Assembly: GCF_034190915.1 (NCBI RefSeq)
Contig: NW_026947485.1
Location: 29,401,519 to 29,465,518 of the forward strand
Length of the DNA: 64,000 nucleotides
DNA from: Cavia porcellus
Taxonomy: Eukaryota > Chordata > Mammalia > Rodentia > Caviidae
Direction of reading: 5' to 3'
A model generated the notes under the pieces. It saw only the letters and a program-made list of their open reading frames with translations. It was not told the DNA's origin and did not search any database. A program made the translations under genes and the position numbers. Positions 21,898 through 33,302 of the stretch are shown here, piece after piece. The stretch's first letter is position 1; the number at the start of each line of letters is the position of its first letter.

Positions 21898-23301
21898 ATA
21901 ATAAAGGAGCTGTTGTCATGTTAAAGAGAATCAATATATTAAATAGACATTGGTTATGTGAAATTCCACTCAGGCTAAGTTCCAGCTACATGATAATGGA
22001 AAGCACTTCCTTTTATTCAAGAAAAGGCCCACTTCATTGAAAACACACACCATCCTTCTCTCCTCTACATGAAATGAGCCAACTGTCTATGGTATGAAGC
22101 AGCAAACTGAAACCTAGCCAAATACACAGATGCTTAAGCATACCTGAAAGCTGAATATATTTATTACAGACACTGTAAGACCCGTAAACTTTGCTCTGGA
22201 TCACATTACTTCAGGATCTCAGAACTGTTCATGATTGTACAGGAAATGAGGGATATGATAGGCTCACAAAGAATAAACTGATAGAACTCAGTGTGGTACT
22301 TCAGGGACATCAAAACATTGTGCGACATGCAAAAGACTATTCACGAATCACACAAAATATACATTCATTGTGCCATCCATCACATTAACAATTGAGCTGA
22401 AAATACACCATATCCAGCTAAGATTACTTTGGAAAGAAATTGATTGGAATAATACCTTTAGAGTCTAAATAAATCAGCACAGAGTTTAAATGGAGGTTAG
22501 CCAGGGAAACAGGAAAAGGGTAGGGTTGGGTAGAGATTTAGCACAGGAAGCCAAGTTTTTTAATGTTGTGCTCTATAGGCTTTCTTAACTCACTAAAAGA
22601 AGAAATGGAGGCTATCATCTGAGCATCTGATTGGGTTTAAATGAATTTATTTTTTCCACTTATAATTACACATAAAATTGTACCACTTTTGAGTTTGCCC
22701 ACCCTGTCTGACTTAGTGACCTAGTCTAAACATCTCTAGAAAATTTGTATAAAGATAAATCTCTTAGGACAAAGTATTTACAGTCAGCAAATTCACACAG
22801 GAGAAACTGAATTAAATTAAGGATGAATTAATTGTGTAAACACAGTCATAGTGCATCTCCTCTTCATGAGCTCCTGGGCTCTCCTCCTTTCTCTATATTC
22901 TACTTTGAAGGACCAGGTAAAGGAGAGCTGTAAATATACAGTTAGATAAAAGGTGAGATGCCTCCCTCTGACATGTTTCTGCTGGCAAAGGGAACTGCTT
23001 TCCAAAGCACATCTGAAAGAAACAGTAAGTCCTGTGAAAACTTCCTAAAATCAGAAAAGGATGTTAGGGGTCATCAGAAATTGATGCTGGCACCCAATCT
23101 GGATTAAAGAGTTAACCCCCTACTGAGTCTTTGGCATAGAATTATCTGGAAACACATTACCCTGGCCAGGAGCTCCCCAGATAGGATCAGAAAGGAAGAG
23201 AGACTGTAAATGGAAAGAAAGATAAGCTAAGAATGTGCTTTGGGTGAGGAATCCCAACCCAAGGAGGGGCCTGGGCTGCAGAGTCTGGGGCTGGGGCAGC
23301 C

Positions 23302-23891
23302 TCAATGGGAGGTAGTCAGAGTGTCTGAGGTAGAAGACCCCGGAGAAGGAACGCAGGGTGAGGAGCTAGATTTCTCTGAGGATTCCTCGGCCTTTTCGTC
23401 GCTTCCGGGTGGTGTAGCGGGTGAGATGGGCAAGAGGCCCTCTTTCTCACGTTTCTTCTGCTTCATTCTGCGATTCTGGAACCAGATCTTCACCTGGGTC
23501 TCATTGAGCTGCAAGGACGCAGCAATCTCCACCCTGCGGGCACGCGTCAGGTACTTGTTGAAGTGGAACTCCTTCTCCAGCTCCGTGAGCTGCTTGGTGG
23601 TGAAGTTGGTGCGCACAGCGTTAGGCTGACCCACATAACCATACTCTCCAACTTTCCCTGAGATAAAGTGGGAAGGGAAGAGAGGAAAAAACAAAAATCC
23701 TTAAATCAATAGGATGTCCCCTACACACCTCAGAGTATTCAGGTAAAGGGTAGATTATGAACTTAACACAAATGGGCCAGGCAGGCTGAGTGATGAGGTG
23801 AAAAATGTTAACCTCTAGCCAGCCATTATCGTGGTCCAACTAGTGATTACTAGAGCCTGAAGATATTAACAGAACACCATCACCACCAATG

Positions 23892-23929
<38 letters not shown>

Positions 23930-24796
23930 CATACATCCAAAACATTTAAACCTCACATCCTTTGAAAACATACCAGTGCTAGAGACTTCTTTGCTCCCAA
24001 CATACCTGGCACACTCCCTGCAACCTGCAAGTCTAGCCAAAAGCAAGAACCTTTCTTTAAACAAACAAACAAACAACGATAGCTTTGGAAACTAAGCAAA
24101 CCAGCTCTTATAGAATCATCAGGATGTGTCCTCTGGCTGGCAGGACTGACCTGTTTTGGGAGGGTTTCTTTTGACTTTCATCCAGTCAAAGGTCTGAGCT
24201 GGAGATGTCTCCGATGCAGGGGAGCGACAGGCTTCTTGGTGGCTGGCGTGGAGAGGGGACAAGGAGTTATTATACGTAGCCAGGGCCAGGTTCTGGTGCT
24301 CTTGTCCATATGAGTGGTGAATGTATTGAGGCGAGCCCACCGAGCCCCCGGCATAACCCTGGTGGTGGTGGTGATGCTGGACCATGGGAGATGAGAGATT
24401 TCCAGAGTAAACTGTGGGAGCGCACGGAGGGTACCCGCCACTTACATCTGCTTCCTGATTTAACCCGTAGGGGCTGTAAGGCGGACCAAAGTTCTGTGCG
24501 CCATAGCTTGCACCACAATTCGAGTGGGAGTAGGACACCCCCAGATTCCCAGAAGTTTGGTAAGTGGCAGGCTGGGAGTGGTGATGGTGGTGATGATGGT
24601 GGTGGGGTGAGTTGATCTGCACCCCCCTGCCCACCAAGAAGCGGTCATCACTGCTGCAGCTGTTGGCACTGACTGCGCACGACTGGAAAGTTGTAATCCC
24701 ATGATCGGAGGGGTAGGCTCGCCCTGAGCAAGTCCCCGAGTCGCCACCGCTAAGGATGGGGTATTCCAGGAAGGAGCTCATTCTTGCATTGTCCAT
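23302..24796 (-). CDS. HOXA1: Homeobox protein HOXA1 (two coding exons)
   Basis: Exon 1 is 24151-24796 and exon 2 is 23302-23657, separated by a 493-bp GT-AG intron (donor GTCAGT, acceptor CTCAG). The split glycine codon joins in frame to give 333 aa; human HOXA1 is 335. Visible parts are the N-terminal [15 protein letters not shown], a nine-His tract near residue 65, a second five-His run, the PBX-contacting FDWMK motif near residue 204, and the homeodomain at about 227-286 with recognition helix [15 protein letters not shown]. It is a nuclear DNA-binding transcription factor that pairs with PBX/MEIS and patterns hindbrain rhombomeres 4-5, the inner ear and cranial neural crest. Start chosen by homology. 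It diverges from HOTAIRM1 across a CpG island and is regulated by the 3' RARE at 20039. Confidence 0.97.
23895..23930. repeat. (CA)n microsatellite in the HOXA1 intron
   Basis: About 18 CA units, located inside the 493-bp intron of HOXA1. Confidence 0.9.
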
Positions 24797-24899
24797 CTGT
24801 CACTGAGTGACCGTGTCCTGCGAAGCCCTGAGTAACCGTGCCAACTTTCTCACTTCCTCCATGGGGCCGGAGAAGAAAAATGATATGAATGTACAGTGC

Positions 24900-25900
24900 G
24901 CAAGAGGGGGGGCCGGTGGGCGGAGGCCGCAAGGGATGGGCACGTGACTTTGTCAGCCAATAGCTGAGGCTCCTGCGAAAGTTTGCCGGCTCCAGCGGTG
25001 ATGGATCACCGTTTCAGTGGCATTTAAATCCCTGGCGCTCCTCCGCCTAGGTGACGCGCAGTCGCCCCCCCAGGCAGCCCAGGCAGCGGCAGCAGCTGCG
25101 GCGCCTGCCACGGCAGATTCGGAGCGCTGGGGCGAAGGGGCGCCAAGGCTGCTTTCTGCGCGCGCCCGACACCGTACGCCACCCCCCGGAGGCAGAGGCT
25201 GGAAGGCATCTCCCCAGTCCCTGTCCCTCACCCCGCCGGAAAGATGAACAAGCGAGAGGTGAGACGGGTAGAGGGCTCTCGACTCTCCTGGGGCGGGCAT
25301 CGGCGACCGCAAGTACCCGGTTGAGCCCAGGGCGCGCCAGGCGGAAAGGGTGGCGATCGGGCCCCAGCGCGCCCCAGGCTCCCGGGGCGCGTCCACCGCA
25401 CAGCTGCTGCTGTGAGGCCGTAGGGCTGGGAGGAGCTCGGAGAATGGTGGCGGAGTGAGAGGCTCTCCAAGCTCGGAATGGAGAGGGCAGGGCGCAGAGA
25501 AGGTCTAAGGGGTACGCCGGTAGGTGTGGAGGGAGAGAGGGCAAGAAAAGAAACTTCCCTGCTACCCGGAGGGTCTCCGCAAGCCCTGCTCGCCATTAGC
25601 ATAGCAATGAGGAGCTTCTGTAATCCGACCCCGGGGCCGGTGAGCGCTTGTTTTGGAAGTGGCTGGCCGAGGCCTAGCCTGGCCCGGCTCTTCTTGGCCC
25701 TCCTCCTTGCTTCACCCTCCGCCCCTTTCCCCTCCCCATTCAGCTCTGCTCCTTCGGGATCCGGAGCTACTGGCCGCTAGAGTTTGAGGGGTAGGAGGCG
25801 GGGAGAGAGATGACGACAGCAGACGTGGGCAGCGTGGGGGCCGGGCCGAGCGCTGCAGGCCGTCTGCCGGCTCTTCAGGCCCGGAACAGGCCTCACCGTG
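24900..25900. promoter_or_regulatory. CpG island shared by HOXA1 and HOTAIRM1
   Basis: About 1 kb of GC-rich, CpG-dense DNA between the HOXA1 5' end and the HOTAIRM1 first intron. ORFs on both strands here (up to 165 aa) lack domains and are compositional artefacts. Confidence 0.7.
24941..25008 (-). promoter_or_regulatory. HOXA1: HOXA1 proximal promoter: E-box, CCAAT, PBX-HOX site
   Basis: CACGTG (24941-24946), 10 bp, CCAAT (24957-24961), 37 bp, TGATGGATCA (24999-25008). E-box and CCAAT would bind USF/TFE-type bHLH-ZIP factors and NF-Y, and TGATGGAT is the bipartite PBX-HOX form. The E-box is about 145 bp upstream of the HOXA1 ATG. The same layout recurs at HOXA2, HOXA3 and HOXA4. The module lies between the divergent HOXA1 and HOTAIRM1 starts. 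Confidence 0.65.
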
Positions 25901-26690
25901 TCTGTCCACGGCTCCTACAAAGTGCGCTGAACACCCCCCCCCCCACACACACACATTTTTCTCGTTCTAGAAGGGGATGTTAGGAGTGGGAGAGCCCCCT
26001 TTTTCCAGTGACCCCACCCTCTCCACTACTGTACGTCTGGCGTGGGGGTGGGGACTGGCAGGTGGGAGGGGCGGTGGACAGATGGCTGAGGGTGAATGAG
26101 AGACACTTTCCTCTTCCCCAACAATATCTCTCACCATTTCCAACGGACTGTGTAGTTGCTAGTGTAACCCCTCAAGTCTTCCCCTAGAGAGACACATGCA
26201 GTTCTGAGTGTCATGCCAGGCCAGGGGTCCTGTCTCCATCACCTTCATCCTACAATGATGCGGCTGCGCTGTTTACTATTAGGTTTTTTATCATTCCCTG
26301 GGCTTGTGGAGAGAAAATGCTAGTGTGAGAACTGACAAATTAGTAAGTAGGAGAAATTCAAAAATTATCTAAGACGCTTGTAGCCTGTGCTGCATAGATT
26401 TTACTTAGACCATGTTTGCAACATCAGATCAGACAGATGAAATTGATAGTGAGGGTTGTGTGTGGGTTTGGTGCTCCAACTTTCCCCATTTCCCCTCCCT
26501 TATTAGAAAAAAAGCAGGCATATTTCAAATATGTTGATCATCCTTTCAGGCTTCTGTTTCGGTTCTCCAATATAGAAGTTACTCCAAAACCTGTTCACCC
26601 AAGAGGGAGAGCATATGCAACACACCTTTGACTGTAGACTTCCTCCATAGCAATAAAAGTTTCCCCCTAAACATTTGGAATATTTCACAG

Positions 26691-26703
26691 TGACCTTTGA
26701 CCT
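26691..26703 (-). promoter_or_regulatory. Perfect DR1 nuclear-receptor site in the HOTAIRM1 intron
   Basis: The minus strand reads AGGTCA-A-AGGTCA, an exact DR1. DR1 elements bind RXR homo/heterodimers (RAR, PPAR), HNF4 and COUP-TF. It is 1.9 kb upstream of the HOXA1 start codon and could contribute retinoid or COUP-TF control to HOXA1 or HOTAIRM1. The binding protein is inferred. Confidence 0.6.
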
Positions 26704-28483
26704 ACCCCCAAGCATGGTTAATAGGGTGCAAGGGCTGCAAAGCCCCCTCCACACACACACACACATACACATACGCGCCTGTTTCAGCTTCTGGGGATCT
26801 TCATGCTGGAGAAGGGGAAAGGCAAGGTGGCCCTCCTGGAGGCGGCTTCTTTGAGAAAGCCGGCCCTTCAGCGATGGGGAAAGGAGGGGTTCCTGTGGGA
26901 CAGGCGCAAGATGTGAGTGGATCGGTGGTGACTTGTGCAGGGGATCTGCTCTCCAAACTGAAGCTAGTCATCTTCTCTGACCTTATTCCTGCACCTCTGT
27001 GGGCCTCCTCGGCCACATTTGCACTCCCCTCCCCCAGGCCTCAGGACGCCTGCCGCGAAGCCCCCCCCCCACCTACCCCTCCACCAAGGCTCAGTGGCTC
27101 TCTCATCCCTGTGTTCACGGCCTCTGCACTCTTCTCCCACCACTTCTCTCTCTCTTGATGTCTTTTCAAAAAACCTGGAGGCCGTGGATATTTTCCTTGG
27201 GATTTCAAACTCGCACTTAGGCCGGCAGACGCTCAGGCCAACCACCCACCCGCCTCCGTGCGCGGCTTCCCGCCTCGGCGGCCGCCCAGGACACCTCTCT
27301 CCCGGAGCGGCTCACCCAGGCAGCTTCCCCTGGCCTCCAGCCCGCAGGTTCCAGTAGCTCGGGTCCTCCCCAGCCCCCACTCCCGAGGAATCCTGGGGGG
27401 CATTCCGCCGCGCTGGGGACTCTTGTGGTCCTCTGGGCGAGTAGGGCAGCGACCCAAGACCGAGCTCCAGTCTCTAATCGCCCCAGGAGAGAAAGGCAAG
27501 CTTGGTCGCGATTAAAATGACTATCTGCTAGCCTCTTACTCGGCTCAAAGCGCCTCTTACTGGGCTGTTCTACTAGAAAGAGAACGAGCGAGGAGGAGAC
27601 AAAACGCCGTGGCTCGGAGCTGTTACGGCATCCGCGGCTGAGCCAAGCTGTTGTTTTAAAGAGCAATAAAAATGAATTATGACTAAACGCCTTCTAACTT
27701 AATGCTTTCGGACGGGGATCCCCGGCAAATACGTAAGAGGATTTTTATTTGTGCATGTGTTCCTGCAATTGATCTCTTTGATGACATTCTCATTCATAGA
27801 AAGCGTTTGATTTATGAGCTTAGAACGAATCGCATCCAGTAGCGGTGCAGCCCTGGCCGCAGCCGGGACGCCCTGCTCGGCGCACTGCCTGGGCCGGAAA
27901 CCGGCCGCAGTCGCCGCGCACTGCCGCTGCGGCCGGGATTTAGCGGGTGAAGTAGGAGGTGAGAGAGGTAGGGAACAAACCTGGGAAGGATGATCGCGAT
28001 TGCATTTATAACTTTCAAGCCTTGGCTGTTAAGAGCTGGGTTCTTAACCCGCCCCACACACATGTTGCTGCATTTTCTCACGGTAAGTAGTAGCCCTCAG
28101 AAAGGGAAAAATTAAACAGGGGGAAACAGAAGGGGGAAAAAACAGAACAGCTCAGTAACGCACCCTAGATCACATTTTATTGGTATTTCATTTAAAGTGC
28201 TTTTTTCTCTTTCGCTGTCTAGGAAACTGGACTAATATATAATATAATCTAGGGTGTAGAAACACTCCATTTTAAATCTCAACTTGCTAACCTGACTTCA
28301 AAGCTTTAATGATCCATTATTAGCAATGTAAACAGATTTAAGAATGAAATATTGATTTTTCTGACCCTGGAAAAAAAGGAATCCTAGAATGACTGAACAG
28401 ACGATTGGAAAGAACCCTTCTGACATGCATTTTGCAGCAAGTAACCATTGTTCTGTTTTATTTTGTTTTTCTCTCTCTTTTAG
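26704..28483. other. HOXA1-HOXA2 intergenic / HOTAIRM1 intron remainder
   Basis: Contains GC-rich patches (27.2-27.5 kb and about 27.83-27.96 kb) and AT-rich single-copy sequence between them. No protein-coding support, and no interspersed repeats recognised. Confidence 0.4.
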
Positions 28484-28620
28484 GTCTGTTTTGCCTGAAC
28501 CCATCAACAGCTGGGAGATTAATCAACCACACGGAAAATGTGCTTGGGATGGGGGTGGGGGAGGGGTCGAATGTAGATGTTTCAGACAAACGTGTATAAA
28601 TAAATGAATTGTTGGTAACT
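28484..28620 (+). ncRNA. HOTAIRM1: HOTAIRM1 terminal exon
   Basis: A 28-bp pyrimidine-rich stretch plus TAG precedes the exon, and a TATAAATAAATG polyadenylation signal (AATAAA at 28599-28604) lies about 115 bp in. The overlapping 72-aa ORF is not conserved-looking. It lies about 800 bp beyond the HOXA2 stop, so the two transcripts converge. Confidence 0.55.
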
Positions 28621-29074
28621 TAGTTATTGACCTGGAGACTGATAGCTTGTTCAAGAAACTCCACTTTACTCATCCCTAGAGCTGGGGGTTTCTGTAGGCA
28701 CTTTATTTCTCCACTTTCAAAAAGCTTGGGCTTGGCCCAACTCTTAGGCTGCCCAATCCTGTTTCTATTTCTAATTTAAATCTATGGCTTGAGCCTCTAC
28801 ATGAAAAAAAATTCATTTCCTTCAAAAATAAAAACAAAACCCAAAAGACAAAAACCACATGTCAAAAGCCCTAGCCATTTTCTGGCTTTCTTCTTTGTTG
28901 CTATTGAAGACTTTAAATGTGCCACCTTAACAAATATATTAAAATTGAAAAAGAAGATAAATTGTGACCAGAATTTTATTTACTGAATTAGACTAAAAAA
29001 AGAAAAAGAAACCATTAAAAGCCTTAAGAAAGAGGGGGAGAAAAAATAAGAAAGCTACTTATAGCAAAGGAGAA

Positions 29075-29080
29075 TTTATT
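29075..29080 (-). terminator. HOXA2: Candidate HOXA2 polyadenylation signal
   Basis: AATAAA on the minus strand about 340 bp past the HOXA2 stop, consistent with a short HOXA2 3' UTR. Confidence 0.4.
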
Positions 29081-29415
29081 CTACCAAAAATACGCATGAC
29101 AATGCATCCTAATGTAATACAAAAATAAAAAGAAAGTGATGTTACAATTTATGATCACTTTCTTACAGGCCTTGTATATTGCTTTCAGGAAAATCACATA
29201 GACCGTTGTTGGATTTAAAACAACAAAAAATTCCAACACAATCTGTGAGATGGCTCTGAAACTGAGTCAGGGGAATCACTGAACAGAAAATCCTCACCAT
29301 TTAAAGGAAGAGGGAAGGAAAATAAAATAAAGACCAACTCCCGGAATAAAAGAAGGCAAAACCACCTGGTCAAAGGGGTTTTTGTTTTGTGATGCTTTGT
29401 TTTGCTTTAATGTTT

Positions 29416-30789
29416 TTAGTAATTCAGATGCTGCAAGTCGATTGTGGTGAGTGTGTCTGTAAAAAAGTCAAAGCTGTCAGCTGAAATATCTACAGGACTG
29501 TCGAGGGAACCTGGCAAACTGGGTGAGACTGCATCTGAAAGCTGCAGGCAGGAATCTGTGGAGAAAACGTTAAAGTCCTGCAAAGAAGGGACCTCAAGGG
29601 CCTCGGGACTGTCATTGTTTAGGCCAGCTCCACAGTTCTGGCCCATTGTTGACAAGCAGTTAGGAACAGTGGGTGACTGGTGCTGAAAATGTTTCAGATT
29701 TTTCTCATTGCTGGTTAAAGGCGAAACTGGGAAACTTTGGGAGTCGCCATTGTGTCCATTGGGAGCCTGCTGCTGGGAGAGGGCATTTTGCTGAAAAGTG
29801 TAACCTTCCCTCTCCAGAAGGGCCCCAGAGACGCTGAGGGCTTGCTCAAAGAGCGACTTCTCTTCCTCGTCCTCCTCCACTTTCTCCGAGTCCTCAAGGC
29901 TTTTAAATTTCCCTTCGCTGTTTTGGTTCTCCTTGCACTGGGTCTGCCTCTTGTGCTTCATCCTCCGGTTCTGAAACCACACTTTCACTTGTCTCTCAGT
30001 TAAATCCAGCAACGCTGCAATCTCCACCCTTCGGGGTCTGCAAAGGTACTTGTTGAAATGAAATTCTTTTTCCAGCTCTAAAAGCTGTGTGTTAGTGTAA
30101 GCAGTTCTCAGGCGCCGCGATCCCCCAGCGCTGCCATCGGCGATTTCCAGGGATTCTGCGGAAAGGGAAACCAACAAGAGACACACGCACAGTTGGAGGT
30201 GGAGGGGTCCGAGCAGGGTTACTCCACTGGAGAATAAATATAGCAGAAAAGATCAACGGCAACAAAATGGCCGCCCCTGGATGCACTAGAGCTATTGTGC
30301 TGCCTTTCCTGGGAGCCCAGCCTGGGGAAACCCCATCTCCTCCACCTCTCTCAAATTCCCCAACCTCTTCATCCGGGAGCAAACTTTATATTAGCCGCAA
30401 CACAATTTATAATTAATGCATCAGCTGCTTAGCTGAGCAAGAGCGATCTATCACTCTTCATTACTGTCAAAAAGCCAAACTCTAGGACAACTAGACAAGA
30501 GGAGGTCAGTTCCAACTCAAATAAATCATCCCACATTACACAACTTAGGGAAAGTTCCCCCTCCCTTCCTAAAAATATATATGTCTCCTCGTGGAAGGCA
30601 GGCTCCCTGTCCTCTCCGGCGAACCTGCTCCTGAGCCCGGGGGCAGGGACGGGCGCCCGGCTCTCTCCTCCGCCCGCGCCTCCAGCCGGGCCCCCTCCCC
30701 CATACCCGCTCCCCGAGCCCGGGGGGCCGCAGGGTCCGGGCCTGGGCCGAGCCTTCGGACTGACCTTTGTGGCCGAGGCAGGCAGGGCC

Positions 30790-30821
<32 letters not shown>

Positions 30822-31152
30822 GCGGCAGCGCGGTTTTCTTGGCCGCCTTCTTCTCCTTCATCCAGGGGTACTCGGGCGGCTGCAGGGCGCCGGCGGGCAC
30901 CGGGCTGCCGCGACTGCCCGCGGGACTCGTCTTGGGGCGGCCGCCCGCGCCGTGGCGAGGGTGACTGCCCGGGTTCAGGCTGGGAATGGTCTGCTCAAAA
31001 GGAGGAGGAATCAGTGTCGAGTGTGAAAGCGTCGAGGTCTTGATTGATGAACTTTGAAATGTATCAGCGACAGGGGGAAAAGATGTCAGGCACTCAGCGA
31101 GCGACGGCTGGCTATTGATAAAACCAATCTCTCGCTCAAATTCGTAATTCAT
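29416..31152 (-). CDS. HOXA2: Homeobox protein HOXA2 (two coding exons)
   Basis: Exon 1 is 30765-31152 and exon 2 is 29416-30155. The 609-bp intron has donor GTCAGT and acceptor CGCAG. The joined product is 375 aa; human is 376. It has N-terminal [20 protein letters not shown], the PBX motif YPWMK near residue 96, a nine-Ala tract coded by GCC repeats, the homeodomain at about 142-201 ([15 protein letters not shown]), an acidic segment after it, and the conserved C-terminus ending [10 protein letters not shown]. It specifies second-arch and r2-r3 identity as a nuclear transcription factor. Established work places an r2 enhancer within Hoxa2 exon 2 and an r4 enhancer in the intron, so coding and regulatory constraint overlap here. 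Start by homology. Confidence 0.97.
30264..30275 (+). promoter_or_regulatory. YY1-like site in the HOXA2 intron
   Basis: AAAATGGCCGCC matches the core of the YY1 consensus (AANATGGCNGC). YY1 binding is inferred from sequence only. Confidence 0.35.
30444..30469 (-). promoter_or_regulatory. HOXA2: PBX-HOX plus MEIS/PREP module in the HOXA2 intron
   Basis: The minus strand reads TGACAG (30464-30469), 10 bp, TGATAGATCG (30444-30453). This is the PREP/MEIS plus PBX-HOX pairing that drives rhombomere 4 enhancers. An r4 enhancer dependent on such sites is described in the Hoxa2 intron, and this is its expected place. Confidence 0.7.
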
Positions 31153-31381
31153 GGCCTTCTCCTTGGAGCCCCCTTGGAGAAAAAGTTCCCTCTTTTGGAG
31201 GGGCTTTGGGGGGGCAAGGCCCAGGAAAAAGGCGAGTGCGGAGGGAAAAAAAATCTATCATAGAAGATCGCTGCTGGGGTGTTTTTTTTCTAATTCACTG
31301 ATTACAGCCGTATGGGGACCGCGCTACTATTAAACTATTGAATTCATGGAGACAAGGTTGAAATTGGACCGAATTGGCTGT

Positions 31382-31452
31382 CACATGATTGCTTCTGCCC
31401 AATGACAATTTGGGCTTTAATCAAAAGAAGCCACTGTCTGTTTGATTGATCC
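31382..31452 (-). promoter_or_regulatory. HOXA2: HOXA2 proximal promoter: E-box variant, CCAAT, PBX-HOX
   Basis: CACATG (31382-31387), 11 bp, CCAAT (31399-31403), 39 bp, TGATTGATCC (31443-31452). TGATTGAT is the canonical PBX-HOX core. The E-box is the weaker CACATG form. It sits 230 bp upstream of the HOXA2 ATG. Confidence 0.6.
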
Positions 31453-31499
31453 AAAAAAGTCGGGAAGGAACGCCTCATTGGGGGCCAGCAAGGCTTTAT

Positions 31500-33060
31500 T
31501 TACACTTTTTTCATGGCAAAAATACATAAATGTGGCTGTGGGAGGGAGTGCCCAGGAGTGCCCGGGGCCAGGGCGCCTGCCGGCCTCCCGATCAGCGAGG
31601 ACCTAGTGTGTGCGCCCGGGAGCGTGCGAGTGTGAGCCCGCTGCCGGTCCCGCGCGGCGGCCCTCCGCCTCCCCCGCACACTCCGCGCATTGTTTGGGAC
31701 TGTCGGGAAGACGCCTCGCACCTCACAAATCATTTAAGCACCTCACTCTGACGCCTGCAGTCATTAACAAAGTAATCCATTAATCTTCAAAGTTTTGACA
31801 CCCGAGGGCCCCCACATCCCAGCCACATAAGTTCTGCTACGGCAGAGGAAGGAACAGAAGGAGATAGGAGATGAGAGAGGAAGAAAGAGAAAGGGAGGGA
31901 GGGAAGGAGAAAGAACAGAGAAGAAATATTTGGGAGAACTCCCCTTTATCTCCCTTTCCTCCTCTAATTTTCTTAAAACCAGTAACTCATCTCAGAACTG
32001 ATATCTCGCTGAGACTGTCTCTGTCTCTCTCCCTCTCCTTTCCTCCTCCTCAGTCTGTTTTCCTTCCTCTCCCATTTTCTTTCCCTCTTTTTCCTCCTCT
32101 CCCCTTCCCCCTCCCACTCTCTTCTGTCCGCCTCTCCTTCCCCCCGCAGCTCCTCGCCCCCCTCTTAGTGTCCAGCCTGGAATCCTCGGCCCTGGCCCAT
32201 TGTTAGCCGGCTTTTCCACGGCAGCTTTGCATCTGGCTCCGGCGGGAAGCGGAAAACGGGAAAGGGGAGGCGGCTCTCGAAGCTTCCCGACCTCCCTGCG
32301 CCATCAACTTCTCAGGAGTGGCTGGAGAAAGATAGATGCATGTGCCAAGGGAGACAGCAACACCAGGTCCATGTGTCCAAATCCCCGTAGCCAGGGCGGC
32401 GGCCAGCCAAAGAAATGCCGCCCGGAGCAGGCGCGTGCGGCTCCTGGCATTCTGGGTTTCATACCCATAGGGCTCGGGTGTGGTGAGTATTTCCGATTTC
32501 CAGGAAGTCTGTTGCAAGTTATCGGCAGGAAGGAAGAAGACGTTTGTGCCCCTCTCCTTTCCCCTACCCCTTTCCTTGTCCTCGTCGCTCTGCTTGGGGG
32601 CTGGTTGGCTCAGATGCAGCGAGGGCTCCTTAGCAGCCTGAATTGCTTCCCACACCTTTCTACTCCTTGGGCACCAGACAGGTTTGCACCCGGGTTCTGT
32701 GGTGGGAAAGAGCATTGCCGGGAGAGGGCAACCCGAGGAGGATTATAAAGGTTCTTCCTTCTTCGTTCTCTTTTTTCCCAGTTCCAAGACTTGAGATTGA
32801 GTGTATCTTGGACAGTGCTGGAGGGTTCAAAAGATAACACTTTTAGATATCAAAAAAATTACCCTAAAGCCATCAAGCCAGAAAGAAGGGGGAGAGAGGG
32901 AGAGAGAGACAGACAGAGAGCTCTGAAGGCACCTCTTTCTGCCCCCCCAACCCTGAGGATGGTGATTCGCTTTTGCTTCCTTTGAAATGGACCAAAGTGA
33001 TCAGACTCCTTCTGGCCGGCAGGCATCAGTGGCAGGAAAATAAATCATTCTGATGGCCAA
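31500..33060. other. HOXA2 upstream region
   Basis: A GC-rich part (about 31.55-31.70 kb), a pyrimidine-rich tract (32.0-32.16 kb), and single-copy sequence. No gene or interspersed repeat is recognised. Confidence 0.4.
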
Positions 33061-33302
33061 GGAGAGAGAGGTTGGTGGGGGAGAAAAATACGCAGAAACA
33101 AGAAAGGCTGACCAAGAAGCAAGAGCAGGACTCCATCTCTGAGGCCTGCATCAAAGAGGATTTGAGTTGAAAATGAGATATAAAGTGGCCTCCAACTTTG
33201 ACCAGCCCAGAGTTTTGCCTTGCAGATAGAAATGGTATTTTGGAAAATGTGAAGTTTTTCAGTTTTCTTGCTTTTATTCCAAACAAAGCTCTGAAGGAAG
33301 TC

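Larger units (their letters stand above)
25000..28620 (+). ncRNA. HOTAIRM1: HOTAIRM1 lncRNA, antisense between HOXA1 and HOXA2
   Basis: HOTAIRM1 is a known spliced, retinoid-induced myeloid lncRNA that starts beside HOXA1 and runs in the opposite direction toward HOXA2. Two exons are supported here. The first would end at the strong donor GAGAG|GTGAGA (exon end 25258). The last would start after the polypyrimidine tract and acceptor 'ctctctcttttag' (exon start 28484), include 'cctgaacccatcaacagctg', and end after AATAAA at 28599-28604. That last-exon sequence agrees with my memory of the human transcript. The start site (about 25.0 kb) and any middle exon are not resolved. No conserved ORF. 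Confidence 0.6.

Noticed and set aside
24953..25602. Several 100-165 aa ORFs around the HOXA1/HOTAIRM1 island
   Set aside because: GC-rich shadows; the region is the divergent promoter and lncRNA first exon.
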